A stretch of DNA of 22,119 nt from Chloroflexota bacterium (GTDB taxonomy: Bacteria; Chloroflexota; Anaerolineae; Promineifilales; Promineifilaceae): assembly GCA_024223125.1 (NCBI GenBank), contig JAAEOP010000951.1:1-22119 (forward strand), given 5' to 3'. The notes under the pieces were generated by a model, which did no database searches, was not told the DNA's origin, and saw only the letters and a list, made by a program, of their open reading frames with translations. Position numbers and translations under genes: made by a program. This document shows positions 7,450-14,771 of the stretch, in pieces; the stretch's first letter is position 1; the number at the start of each line of letters is the position of its first letter.

Positions 7450-10400
7450 ATGACAACACACCGCGCCCGAATATTGACCATTTTTTGGCTGCTTATTGCC
7501 GTCCTGGCTTTGTTGGGCATCGGAGCGATGAATGCCCGGCAAGCATATCTGACACGGGGTATTCCGCCTGGTTTGCCTGGCCCCATCACCCATGCAGGTG
7601 TTACATCTGGCTTGAATGTTTACCTGAACCAGTATGACGACACTCAACTAGCCGATAACCTGAGCCAGATTACCGATATGGGTGTGCAGGTTGTGAAGCA
7701 GCCATTTTACTTTGATGAGGCGTTTGATTGGGCTGAGGCCGATCGAATCGTAACGGCCGTAACCAACCACAACCTCCTCCTCATCCCCCTGCTCGATGGT
7801 AATCCAGCCGACAATTTTGCCCCGCCCAACCCGGATGATTTCGCGGCCTGGGCTGGCGAATTTGCCACCCGTTATGGCGACACAATACAACATTACATCA
7901 TCTGGGACGAACCCAACCTCACCACCCATTGGGGTAACCAGCCTATCAATCCTATTGAATATGCTGCTTTACTGACGGCCGCCGCCCACACCATCCGCAC
8001 GGCCGACTCCCAGGCCATTATTGCCGCCGCGCCACTGGCCCCCACCATCGAAACCGGGCCGCAAAACCTGGCCGATCTGCTCTATTTACAGCAACTATAC
8101 GAAGAGGGCGCGGCCGATGCCTTTGATATTGTGATGGCTAAACCATACGGCTTTGACAGCGGCCCGGACGACCGGGACGTTAACCTGGACACAACTAACT
8201 TCAGCCGCGCCATCTTGCTGCGCGAGGTGATGGAACGCAACGACGACACGGACAAAGCAATCTGGTTGGGGAATTTTGGCTGGAATGCGCTGCCCGAAGA
8301 TTGGACAGGCAATCCTTCCATCTGGGGCAATGTGACGGAATTAGAGCAGGCTGATTTCACGCTGGAAGCGATTAAACGAGTGCGGCAAGAATGGCCCTGG
8401 TTAGGTGTTATGTTCCTGGAAAACTGGCAGCCAGACGCGCCCGCCAATGATCCTCGTTGGGGGTTCAGCATTGCCGGCCGAGAAACGGCCGTCGAGCTAT
8501 CTCACTTCCTCACCGAACAAGACCCCCGCGTGGCCTGGTCTGGTTTCCACCTGGCCTCCCCGGATGATCCGGCACAAGAGTACGAGGGAGGTTGGCGTTT
8601 TTCGCCTGAATTTGGGGCCGACATCAGCCAGCATCCCGATGACCAATTAACCGGCGACCGGGCCACATTTACCTTTTGGGGTACGGATGCCGGGCTGCGA
8701 GTCCGCCGCGCCAACTTTCGTGCCCGTCTCTATGTGACGGTGGATGGCGAACCGGCCAATGCCTTGCCTCAGGATGAACATGGGGCGGCGTTGATTCTGA
8801 CGGCCGCCGATCCCGCCGAAGATTACATCACCTTGGAACCGGTAGCTGCCAATTTGGAACCGCGCCGCCATGTAATGGAAATTGCCGCCTCTCGTGGCTG
8901 GGACCAATGGGCGCTCAATGGTTTTAGTGTCGCATACCACTCGCCAAACACGGCCGTCACGCTCACCATTTGGGCGTTGGCTGGCACGGCCGTCTTAGGT
9001 TTCATCTTGGCCGTTTACAGCAGCCGTAAAGCAGATTGGGGTGGTTGGCTGCGAAATGCACCCACCCGATACCGGCGACTGGATGATGGCTGGCAATTGG
9101 CCTTAACCTGGGGTACGGCCGTCCTCGTCACCATTGGTGGCTGGCTGACATGGAGCGAGCAAGCAGGAAGTGTTTACCGTCGTCTGGGAGATGGCAGTCA
9201 ACTAGCCCTGACCGCCGCCGCTGCTTCTGTATTTTATGTGTCGCCTTCATTTGTTTTGACGGCCGCAACCCTACTCATCCTCTTCATTCTCATCTACTTT
9301 CGCCCCGCCTGGGGCCTGGCATTGGTCGCTGTTTGTTTCCCCTTTTCCGTCCAACCCGTCCTCAAACCCATTTTCCAATATCGCTTTTCACCGGTGGAAA
9401 TATTTATGTTGGTGACGTTTGCGGCGTTTGTGGTGAGAATGGCGAGTAACAAGTGGCAAGTGGCAAGTGGCAAGTCTGCCAGTTTGCAAGTGGCAAGTGA
9501 GCGGTCTACGGATTACAGATTACGGATCACGGATTACGCTGTTCTCGTCTTTTTCCTCATCGCCACCGCCTCCCTCTTTTTTACAGAACGGCTGGATGTG
9601 GCTGCTAATGAGTGGCGGCTGGTTATTTTGGAACCGGTCTTGTTTTATGTGATCATGCGTGGAGTACGGCCGTCAGACAAAGAGATGTGGACAATTTTGG
9701 ATGCGTTTGTTTTGGGTGGGTTCATCGTGGCTCTGGTTGGTCTGTGGCAGTTTGGCTTTGATCGGGATAGTTTGATTACGGCCGAGGGCGGTCTGCTGCG
9801 TCTAAAATCATTTTACGGCTCCCCCAACAACGTGGGCTTGTACCTGGGCCGGGTTATCCCCATTTTGGCGGCGATGGCTTTGCTGGGTACGGCCGAAAAT
9901 GGGCAGCGGCGTTGGTTGTATACGGCCGTACTCCTGCCCATTGGTCTGGCTGCACTGCTCACATTTAGTAAAGGGGCGATCTTCTTAGGTTTGCCGGCCG
10001 CTTTCTTATTTGTCTTTTGGCAGTGGCAACGGATACACGGCCGTCGCACCTGGCCCTGGGTTATTGCTTTTGGTGGGCTGGGGTTGGTGGGCTTATTCAT
10101 CATCCAGCAAATCCCGGCTCTGGCTGGTCGGTTGGGGTTGTTCGGTGAAACGGGTCTTTTCCGGCTAAATCTGTGGCAAGCCAGCCTAAACATGGCCGCC
10201 GACCATCCCTGGTTTGGCGTGGGGCTAGACAATTTCTTGTATGCGTATCGCGGCCGTTACATTCTTGACGCCGCCTGGCGCGATCCCAACCTGAACCACC
10301 CCCACAACATCATTTTAGATTTTGCCACCCGGCTGGGGCTGTTGGGGCTACTGGCCGGAGTTTGGTTGCTGGCAATGTTGCCAGTCAACTTGTGGCAAAG

Positions 10401-10578
10401 TCGTCCCACGATCTCTCGCCTTTGGTTGCCTATTTGGGTGGGCATTGGAGCTACCTTCGTAGATATGCTCGTTCACGGGCTGGTAGACCACAGCTTTTTC
10501 CTGGTAGATTTATCGTTTGCATTTTTCTTGCTGCTGGGTACGGCCGTGTGGCTGCGGGAAAAAGTGATGTGGGAGTAA
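7450..10578 (+). CDS. Membrane protein: glycoside-hydrolase-like domain fused to O-antigen ligase/polymerase
   Basis: 1042 aa. An N-terminal membrane anchor (about 8-26) is followed by a (beta/alpha)8 glycoside-hydrolase-like domain (about 45-360) with YIIWDEPN (149-156), where Glu154 is the expected acid/base. The strand that normally ends in the nucleophile (TEFGW type) reads WLGNFGW (272-278), with Asn275 in place of Glu. A beta-sandwich-like region (about 365-495) and about a dozen transmembrane helices follow. Residues about 620-1040 are of the O-antigen ligase (Wzy_C/WaaL) superfamily: SPNNVGLYL, TFSKGA, HPWFGVGLDNF and NHPHNI (949-954). The probable job is assembly of surface polysaccharide. 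Residues about 665-697 are encoded by repeat DNA. The ATG at 7450 is chosen because the hydrophobic anchor follows at once; a TTG at 7396, inside the methyltransferase gene, would add 18 polar residues. Neither has a strong ribosome binding site. Confidence 0.85.
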   Translation: MTTHRARILTIFWLLIAVLALLGIGAMNARQAYLTRGIPPGLPGPITHAGVTSGLNVYLNQYDDTQLADNLSQITDMGVQVVKQPFYFDEAFDWAEADRIVTAVTNHNLLLIPLLDGNPADNFAPPNPDDFAAWAGEFATRYGDTIQHYIIWDEPNLTTHWGNQPINPIEYAALLTAAAHTIRTADSQAIIAAAPLAPTIETGPQNLADLLYLQQLYEEGAADAFDIVMAKPYGFDSGPDDRDVNLDTTNFSRAILLREVMERNDDTDKAIWLGNFGWNALPEDWTGNPSIWGNVTELEQADFTLEAIKRVRQEWPWLGVMFLENWQPDAPANDPRWGFSIAGRETAVELSHFLTEQDPRVAWSGFHLASPDDPAQEYEGGWRFSPEFGADISQHPDDQLTGDRATFTFWGTDAGLRVRRANFRARLYVTVDGEPANALPQDEHGAALILTAADPAEDYITLEPVAANLEPRRHVMEIAASRGWDQWALNGFSVAYHSPNTAVTLTIWALAGTAVLGFILAVYSSRKADWGGWLRNAPTRYRRLDDGWQLALTWGTAVLVTIGGWLTWSEQAGSVYRRLGDGSQLALTAAAASVFYVSPSFVLTAATLLILFILIYFRPAWGLALVAVCFPFSVQPVLKPIFQYRFSPVEIFMLVTFAAFVVRMASNKWQVASGKSASLQVASERSTDYRLRITDYAVLVFFLIATASLFFTERLDVAANEWRLVILEPVLFYVIMRGVRPSDKEMWTILDAFVLGGFIVALVGLWQFGFDRDSLITAEGGLLRLKSFYGSPNNVGLYLGRVIPILAAMALLGTAENGQRRWLYTAVLLPIGLAALLTFSKGAIFLGLPAAFLFVFWQWQRIHGRRTWPWVIAFGGLGLVGLFIIQQIPALAGRLGLFGETGLFRLNLWQASLNMAADHPWFGVGLDNFLYAYRGRYILDAAWRDPNLNHPHNIILDFATRLGLLGLLAGVWLLAMLPVNLWQSRPTISRLWLPIWVGIGATFVDMLVHGLVDHSFFLVDLSFAFFLLLGTAVWLREKVMWE
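9444..9539 (+). repeat. In-frame repeat DNA inside the O-antigen ligase gene
   Basis: CAAGTGG units (9448-9475 and 9485-9500) are followed by GGATTAC/GGATCAC units (9508-9539). The first motif is the family seen between genes at 2340-2374 and 13337-13365. The block is translated without a stop as a polar stretch (SNKWQVASGK ... STDYRLRITDY) lying between two transmembrane segments, so it lengthens a loop. Confidence 0.8.
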
Positions 10579-10589
10579 GGTGATAAGGC

Positions 10590-10606
10590 CAATCTCCAAT
10601 CTCCAA
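10590..10606. repeat. Short CAATCTC direct repeat
   Basis: CCAATCTCCAATCTCCAA, 12 nt after the stop of the O-antigen ligase-like gene, is about two and a half copies of a 7-bp unit. It is another member of the short 7-bp-type repeats that sit at gene ends in this window. Confidence 0.5.
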
Positions 10607-10671
10607 ACCGCAACTTCTCACCCCGCTCAGTGTTTTGTTAAACGTTAGCGGCTGGAGCCAACACAGGTTGC

Positions 10672-10699
10672 TTGACAAATTGGTGGTTACTTCTAAAAT
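10672..10699 (+). promoter_or_regulatory. Sigma-70-type promoter for the acyl carrier protein gene
   Basis: A perfect -35 TTGACA (10672-10677) is separated by 16 nt from TAAAAT (10694-10699). The predicted start site leaves a leader of about 40 nt before the ATG at 10748, containing the AAGGAG ribosome binding site (10732-10737). Confidence 0.65.
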
Positions 10700-10747
10700 T
10701 GCCCCGCTATTAAGTTGTAAATTATAAGCTGAAGGAGATACAGGTAG

Positions 10748-10987
10748 ATGAGTGATACACAAGATCGTGTAACAGAAATTATTGTTGATTTACTGGGCGT
10801 AGATGAAGAACAGGTTGTACCAGAAGCCCGTTTCCGTAAAGATTTGGAAGCTGACTCTTTAGATTTGGTCGAGTTGATTATGGCTTTTGAAGAAGAGTTC
10901 CGCGGTGAAATTTCGGATGATGAAGCTCAAAAAATCACCACGGTGGGCGAGGCAATCAACTACATTGACACCCGAATGTTAGTCTAA
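10748..10987 (+). CDS. acpP: Acyl carrier protein
   Basis: 79 aa, the usual length for AcpP. It carries the growing acyl chain in type II fatty acid synthesis on a 4'-phosphopantetheine arm attached by AcpS to Ser37 in the [10 protein letters not shown] motif (34-43). The four-helix pattern and strongly acidic composition are typical, including helix II ([15 protein letters not shown]) that docks with synthase enzymes. AAGGAG lies 10 nt before the ATG. It is transcribed alone, with its own promoter and terminator and no fab genes adjacent, as often found outside Proteobacteria. An ACP dedicated to another pathway cannot be excluded, but the sequence is AcpP-like throughout. Confidence 0.93.
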   Translation: MSDTQDRVTEIIVDLLGVDEEQVVPEARFRKDLEADSLDLVELIMAFEEEFRGEISDDEAQKITTVGEAINYIDTRMLV

Positions 10988-11002
10988 ATGAACGTATAAA
11001 CG

Positions 11003-11042
11003 GCGCAGCGTGTATCAATCATATTTACGCGCTGTGCTTTTT
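11003..11042 (+). terminator. Rho-independent terminator of acpP
   Basis: The 12-bp stem GCGCAGCGTGTA (11003-11014) / TACGCGCTGTGC (11026-11037), with two G-U pairs, is followed by TTTTT (11038-11042). Its right arm also encodes the last residues of the convergent gene ending at 11025. Confidence 0.75.
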
Positions 11043-11663
11043 CTGCCCCCACAATTGAAACAGATACCACAGGCTAATCCCTGTGATCATTAAATGCCCC
11101 ACTCCATTTAGAACTATTCCCCAACCAAATCCCACTTTTATACCCAATAGCTGGCTGATGTTGGGTTGTATTTGCAAATAAACTCGGATTGGTTGAATGG
11201 CCCCTACCAATCCCAACCCGGCTAATGATGCCCAACACACCCATTCTCGCACAGGTCGTTTAACTGTCCAACCAAAAATGGAGACGATGACGGCCGCAAC
11301 CACCACTAGCCCAATCCACTGCACCCGCACCATATAATCTGGCCTCGCCGGACCGATAATATCTTCCCAGGCAGGAAATGCCAGCAAGCTAATAACAACG
11401 CCCAACCCGCGCATAAGCCAAGTTTGAACACGGCCGTTATCCCATGGCAACGTCAGCGCTACCAGTATCAAAGCCAAAGAGATGGGCGGCAAATAAAACA
11501 GGTTGCGTTCCGGCCCCACGCCGGCAAATTTAATCCATTCCCCCAACTCAAATCCTAGAAAAGAAAGACCTGCTCCTGGTCCCGGCAGCCACACAGAAAG
11601 GTAGCCGATGAATACGGCCGTTAAACCCAAAAGCAGCAAATTGTAAGAACGTGATTTTGTCAT
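11025..11663 (-). CDS. Six-helix membrane protein of unknown function
   Basis: 212 aa. Hydrophobicity suggests six transmembrane segments, at about residues 9-26, 57-73, 82-99, 116-132, 140-158 and 178-204, with short polar loops and a basic C-terminus. I do not recognise a family or any catalytic motif. It is the last gene of the thioesterase/ATPase operon: its ATG overlaps the ATPase stop codon (ATGA), so it is translationally coupled to it. The pairing suggests it works with, or is regulated with, the BchI-like ATPase at the membrane, but that is inference. Its end shares sequence with the acpP terminator. Confidence 0.75.
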   Translation of the reverse strand: MTKSRSYNLLLLGLTAVFIGYLSVWLPGPGAGLSFLGFELGEWIKFAGVGPERNLFYLPPISLALILVALTLPWDNGRVQTWLMRGLGVVISLLAFPAWEDIIGPARPDYMVRVQWIGLVVVAAVIVSIFGWTVKRPVREWVCWASLAGLGLVGAIQPIRVYLQIQPNISQLLGIKVGFGWGIVLNGVGHLMITGISLWYLFQLWGQKKHSA

Positions 11664-12808
11664 TCTTGGGGTTTGCTATGTTTCTGGAACACAGCCATCA
11701 TACGATCATCTTCATCCGCCTGATCTGCAAAAAATTGTATCAGGCCGGGGCTTTGTCGTTGGCGTAAAGCCAGCATGGCTACCGCTTGAATATCATCAGG
11801 AGTTACGGCCGTGCGCTCATCGGCCGCTGCATGGGCGCGTGCGGCCTCAAACAAAGTGATCTCCGCCCGATTAGAATCAATCTTCAAAGCGGCAACCAAA
11901 GCCAGACCTAATGTTTGCGCTTCCTCCATAATCGTCACAGTGGGCAGCCGGTCTCGTGCTTGTTGAATTTCTTCCCCCAATGCCAACATGCTATGGGCAT
12001 AACCAGCGACAAACAAATTGGGATGCCGGTTGTACCCGACTGCCCGCTGGTACACCTGATAGCGTAGATCGGAATCATCCAACCCGCGCACAATAGCCCG
12101 CAGACCAAAACGATCCATCAACTGCGGCCGTAAACGTCCTTCCTCCGGGTTCATCGAACCAATAAGCATAATACGAGCGTTGTAGGTCATCTTTAGCGGC
12201 CCGCGTCGCACCGTAAAATGTCCCTGCGCAGCCGCATCTAAAATCGCGTCCGTAATTTCATCGGCCAGCAAATTCACTTCATCAATGTAGATGATATGCC
12301 CGTCGGCGTGGCCTAAAATGCCCCGCTCCAGGCGTACCCGCTGCTGTTCCAACGCCAGCCGTTCATTAATGCCCCCGACCACGTCTTCTAAGCGGGAATT
12401 GAGAGGCAGTTCAAAAATACGAACGTTGTCTTCAACCGTCAGCGGCTCATCGTGTCCAAATTTACGGGCACAATCCTGGCAAACGCCATCCATACCATAA
12501 ATTTCAATATCATCTTCTGTACAGCCGTAAGCACAGAGGCTACGTTTGACGGTGGGGAGTAAATCGGCCAGAGAGCGCACGGCCGTTGTTTTGGCTGTAC
12601 CCCGCGGCCCAATCAATAAAACACCCCCCACCAATGGATTAATCAAAGCCAGCATTAAAGCCAGTTTCATCTCATACTGTCCCACAATTGCCATAAAGGG
12701 AAACGGCTCCATGTCGGCCGCTCCAATGTCCGACGCCGGTATTTGTGTCACCTGTCCCGTCGGGGAGGCCAGTAAAATATCCAGCAGTTTAGATTTAGGT
12801 TCGCTCAT
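11660..12808 (-). CDS. BchI/ChlI-like AAA+ ATPase (magnesium-chelatase subunit I family)
   Basis: 382 aa. AAA+ ATPase of the Mg-chelatase/MoxR helix-2-insert clade: Walker A GPRGTAKT (67-74), Walker B HIIYIDEVNLL (171-181), sensor-1 MLIGSMNPEEG (214-224) and the Arg-finger region LMDRFGLR (230-237). The BchI-type stretch ELPLNSRLEDVVGGIN (133-148) is present. Four cysteines (92, 96, 110, 113; C-x3-C and C-x2-C) look like a metal-binding insert. In bacteriochlorophyll synthesis such proteins work with BchD and BchH. Neither a BchD/VWA partner nor any pigment gene is nearby, so a role as metal chelatase for tetrapyrroles is unproven; many non-phototrophs carry such ATPases as remodelling factors. 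It overlaps its neighbours by 4 nt (ATGA) on both sides. Confidence 0.88.
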   Translation of the reverse strand: MSEPKSKLLDILLASPTGQVTQIPASDIGAADMEPFPFMAIVGQYEMKLALMLALINPLVGGVLLIGPRGTAKTTAVRSLADLLPTVKRSLCAYGCTEDDIEIYGMDGVCQDCARKFGHDEPLTVEDNVRIFELPLNSRLEDVVGGINERLALEQQRVRLERGILGHADGHIIYIDEVNLLADEITDAILDAAAQGHFTVRRGPLKMTYNARIMLIGSMNPEEGRLRPQLMDRFGLRAIVRGLDDSDLRYQVYQRAVGYNRHPNLFVAGYAHSMLALGEEIQQARDRLPTVTIMEEAQTLGLALVAALKIDSNRAEITLFEAARAHAAADERTAVTPDDIQAVAMLALRQRQSPGLIQFFADQADEDDRMMAVFQKHSKPQE

Positions 12809-13284
12809 GTGACTTCCTGGAAACGCTGCTGTAAACGGTATGCTTGCCGCTGCGACCCTCGTTCAAAACGGGCTTTCTCTTTATCAGTGGTACAAATAAG
12901 GGGCGGTACGGGGGTGGCACGGCCGTCTTCCCCCAAAGCCACATACACATAAAACGCCGTGTTTGTATGGGTAACAGCGCCCGTGATCACATCTTCGGCG
13001 GTAACAACAACCCGTGTTTCCATGGAAGAACGACCTACCCAACTAATTTCGGCCGTGACCGTCATCAAATTGCCAATATGCACCGGAGACAGAAAGTGCA
13101 TCGAATCTACAGCCACAGTGACTGACGGCCGTCGGGCATGTTTTGCGGCCGCCATCCCTCCCGCTTCGTCACACAACTTCATTATAACGCCGCCATGCAC
13201 ATTGCCCAAAGTATTGGCATTGCCCGACCCCATCACCTGCGTCAGCGTCACCCGCGTTTCCCCTGGCGTTTTTCCATCCATCAT
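12805..13284 (-). CDS. Acyl-CoA thioesterase, hotdog fold
   Basis: 159 aa with the start chosen here. It hydrolyses acyl-CoA to free acid and CoA. The hotdog signature is clear: the N-x-HGG-type motif GNVHGGVIMKLCDEAGG with its catalytic-loop Asn/His and the Asp on the central helix, followed by VDSMHFLSPVHIG and GRSSMETRVVV strands of the YciA/cytosolic acyl-CoA hydrolase group. The reading frame also opens at a TTG at 13290, but AGGTGA sits 6 nt before the ATG at 13284, which is preferred. It is the first gene of the three-gene operon and its stop overlaps the ATPase start (ATGA). Why a thioesterase is coupled to a BchI-like ATPase is not evident. Confidence 0.9.
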   Translation of the reverse strand: MMDGKTPGETRVTLTQVMGSGNANTLGNVHGGVIMKLCDEAGGMAAAKHARRPSVTVAVDSMHFLSPVHIGNLMTVTAEISWVGRSSMETRVVVTAEDVITGAVTHTNTAFYVYVALGEDGRATPVPPLICTTDKEKARFERGSQRQAYRLQQRFQEVT

Positions 13285-13336
13285 ATTCAATCACCTGCTA
13301 TCAGTTTTCAGTATACTGGCCTCTAAATTATTGGTA

Positions 13337-13365
13337 TGCAACTTGCACACTTGCACACTTGCAAC
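13337..13365. repeat. CAAGT-family short tandem repeat (reverse orientation)
   Basis: Three ACTTGCAC/ACTTGCAA units abut the stop codon of the leftward gene at 13367. The reverse complement reads AGTTGCAAGTGTGCAAGT, the same motif family as 2340-2374 and 9448-9500. Confidence 0.7.
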
Positions 13366-13366
13366 T

Positions 13367-13738
13367 CTACTCCATATCCGGCCGCGTTTCCGAAACATAA
13401 ATTAGCTTTTCCGGGAACTCTTCAAACATATCAATAATCTGGTGGGGCAGGGCTGGGAATAAGGGAGCCAGGGGCATGGTAGCTGGTATATTCGGCCGTT
13501 TTGGGCGCGGCGGTGGGGTTTTATGCGGCCGTTCAATCCCCCTCGTTCGTTTACGCAGCAGCCGCCGATCATCGCTCAAAAAGCCCAGATAAGAGCCACC
13601 CGTGTCAAATACTTCCCGGCCAACGACAAAACCAAGCCACTCTCCATCCACATTATAGACAAAACCCTTCATAAAAACGGCTACCCACTCTCCGTCTGAA
13701 CGATAAATTGGTATCATATCTTCTCTATCCATTTGCAT
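13367..13738 (-). CDS. Small protein resembling the '4-fold beta flower' family
   Basis: 123 aa. The N-terminal half contains four short repeats around a GEW/GSY-type turn: IPIYRSDGEWVAVF, FVYNVDGEWLGFV, EVFDTGGSYLGFL and a final LSDDRRLLRKR strand. This resembles the domain described as a 4-fold beta flower; the match is from memory of the pattern. Residues about 70-100 are Pro/Arg-rich and probably disordered. The C-terminus (FEEFPEKLIYVSE) is conserved-looking. The function is unknown. The promoter on this strand at 13816-13844 and the inverted repeat behind it suggest independent regulation. The start codon is uncertain: no good ribosome binding site precedes the ATG at 13738, and in-frame ATGs follow at codons 3 and 8. 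Confidence 0.7.
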   Translation of the reverse strand: MQMDREDMIPIYRSDGEWVAVFMKGFVYNVDGEWLGFVVGREVFDTGGSYLGFLSDDRRLLRKRTRGIERPHKTPPPRPKRPNIPATMPLAPLFPALPHQIIDMFEEFPEKLIYVSETRPDME

Positions 13739-13815
13739 CTAAAAGTCGGCCGGCAGGTTAATTAGTTAAGAATTGTGGAAACCGACTAAATCAGTAACAT
13801 CATTTACCTTTCAGC

Positions 13816-13844
13816 ATTATAGTAAACGCACAACAGGCAAGCAA
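13816..13844 (-). promoter_or_regulatory. Promoter for the beta-flower-like gene
   Basis: On the minus strand, TTGCTT (13844-13839) is separated by 17 nt from a perfect TATAAT (13821-13816). The start codon lies about 78 nt downstream. Confidence 0.55.
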
Positions 13845-13857
13845 CAATTTCCAGGTA

Positions 13858-13878
13858 GAACAAACTAATTGTTTGTTC
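13858..13878. promoter_or_regulatory. Perfect 8-5-8 inverted repeat, candidate operator
   Basis: GAACAAAC (13858-13865), spacer TAATT, GTTTGTTC (13871-13878). It lies about 14 nt upstream of the -35 of the leftward promoter, the usual place for an activator site. There is no T-run, so it is not a terminator. The size and symmetry fit a dimeric helix-turn-helix regulator; none is encoded next to it. Confidence 0.5.
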
Positions 13879-13950
13879 AGCGCAAACGAGAAGATAACCA
13901 GCCCTCAGTATTCAATTGGTTCACAAAATGGGAAGTTTGAATGAAGAAAG

Positions 13951-13984
13951 AAAAAGCCTGCCAAAACGCTAAACTCTGGCAAGC
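13951..13984 (-). terminator. Rho-independent terminator of rpmB-rpmG
   Basis: Reading the minus strand, GCTTGCCA (13984-13977) pairs with TGGCAGGC (13963-13956) with one G-T pair. A run of five T residues (13955-13951) follows. It begins 12 nt after the rpmG stop codon. Confidence 0.75.
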
Positions 13985-13995
13985 TTCAAATCACA

Positions 13996-14160
13996 TTAAC
14001 GAGTTTCACGATAAACCACATGCCGACGTAGTGTGGGATCATACTTCTTCAGTTCCAACCGGCCAGGCGTATTCCTGCGGTTCTTCATTGAATAATAGAC
14101 ATGATGGCTTTCCGTACTGCGTAATTTAATAACGCCGCGTACACCTTTCTTTTTTGCCAT
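13996..14160 (-). CDS. rpmG: 50S ribosomal protein bL33
   Basis: 54 aa, the normal length for L33. The protein begins [19 protein letters not shown] and contains the family motif [21 protein letters not shown], ending [10 protein letters not shown]. It is a component of the large ribosomal subunit near the E site. It has no cysteines, so it is the zinc-free (C-minus) form. AAGGAG (minus strand, 14175-14170) lies 9 nt before the ATG. It lies 86 nt downstream of rpmB on the same strand, the classic rpmB-rpmG order, and ends at its own terminator. A hairpin repeat fills most of the gap between the two genes. Confidence 0.95.
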   Translation of the reverse strand: MAKKKGVRGVIKLRSTESHHVYYSMKNRRNTPGRLELKKYDPTLRRHVVYRETR

Positions 14161-14183
14161 GCGTTTTTACTCCTTTGAAGTTC

Positions 14184-14230
14184 GTAGTAACGACTTTAGT
14201 CGTGCGGCACACCGCTAAAGCAGTTACTAC
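14184..14230. repeat. Palindromic repeat between rpmB and rpmG
   Basis: GTAGTAAC (14184-14191) and CTTTAG (14194-14199) are mirrored by CTAAAG (14215-14220) and GTTACTAC (14223-14230), giving a long interrupted hairpin. There is no T-run on either strand. It resembles a dispersed 'gtagtaacgacttcagtcg'-type element; the intergenic position within an operon suggests a mobile or mRNA-processing element. Confidence 0.75.
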
Positions 14231-14246
14231 AAACCAACAACATCAA

Positions 14247-14489
14247 TTAGGACACAACGTCCTTCAATGACAATCCTTGTTTCTTCAAATATGTCATTAA
14301 ACCAATTTTATCTACTGTCCGCATAGCCCGAACCGACATCTTAATTTTTACGGAGCGTTCCAATTCTGGGACATAAACTTTCTTCGTTTGAAGATTAGGC
14401 AAAAACCGTCGTTTCGTCTTCTTTTGTGAGAAAGAAACGTTGTTGCCCGTCAGCGGGCCTTTTCCAGATAATTTACATTTGCGAGCCAT
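14247..14489 (-). CDS. rpmB: 50S ribosomal protein bL28
   Basis: 80 aa, close to the 78 aa of E. coli L28. Signature segments are KCKLSGKGPLTGNNVSFSQ, KTKRRFLPNLQTKKVYVPE and KIKMSVRAMRTVDKIGLMTY. It is a basic protein of the large subunit. Only one cysteine (Cys5) is present, so it is a zinc-free form, matching the cysteine-free bL33 next door. AGAGGA lies about 9 nt before the ATG. The C-terminus ends a few residues after the conserved helix, as usual. Confidence 0.96.
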   Translation of the reverse strand: MARKCKLSGKGPLTGNNVSFSQKKTKRRFLPNLQTKKVYVPELERSVKIKMSVRAMRTVDKIGLMTYLKKQGLSLKDVVS

Positions 14490-14588
14490 GTTTCAGTTCC
14501 TCTTCTATCTAACAAGATCAACGGGACTTACAGGAAACCAACTACATAAAAATCCTATAAATCCCGCCTGTGTTAACTTTTAAGTAAT

Positions 14589-14673
14589 AATACAGATGTT
14601 TCTCCACTGTCATACCCGCGAAGGTGAATATCCAGAGGTGTAGATTCCTGCCTTCGCAGGAATAATCTGTATT
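14589..14673. repeat. 85-nt palindromic element with 9-bp outer arms
   Basis: AATACAGAT (14589-14597) is mirrored exactly by ATCTGTATT (14665-14673). Inside, ACCCGCGAAGG (14614-14624) mirrors CCTTCGCAGGA (14651-14661) imperfectly. This resembles the 'cccgcgaaggcgggaatcc' class of non-coding palindromes, and the sharp outer arms are MITE-like. No transposase is present. Confidence 0.7.
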
Positions 14674-14742
14674 GTCACACTTTTAATTCGCATCAATAAT
14701 AGCGACGCATAAGTCTACCGGATTCAGACTAAATTATCAAAT

Positions 14743-14771
14743 TTTTCATTTACCCCTACCTACCATATAAT
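14743..14771 (+). promoter_or_regulatory. Promoter of the STAND cluster
   Basis: A perfect TATAAT (14766-14771) lies 17 nt after TTTTCA (14743-14748, 4 of 6 matches to TTGACA). The expected leader to the ATG at 14813 is about 35 nt. The surrounding DNA is AT-rich. Confidence 0.55.

Noticed and set aside
11660..12808. Evidence of phototrophy from the BchI-like protein
   Set aside because: No other bacteriochlorophyll or reaction-centre gene is present, and BchI-like ATPases are common in non-phototrophs.
13941..14129. 62-codon open frame on the plus strand
   Set aside because: It is antisense to rpmG and its terminator; the minus strand encodes a full bL33.
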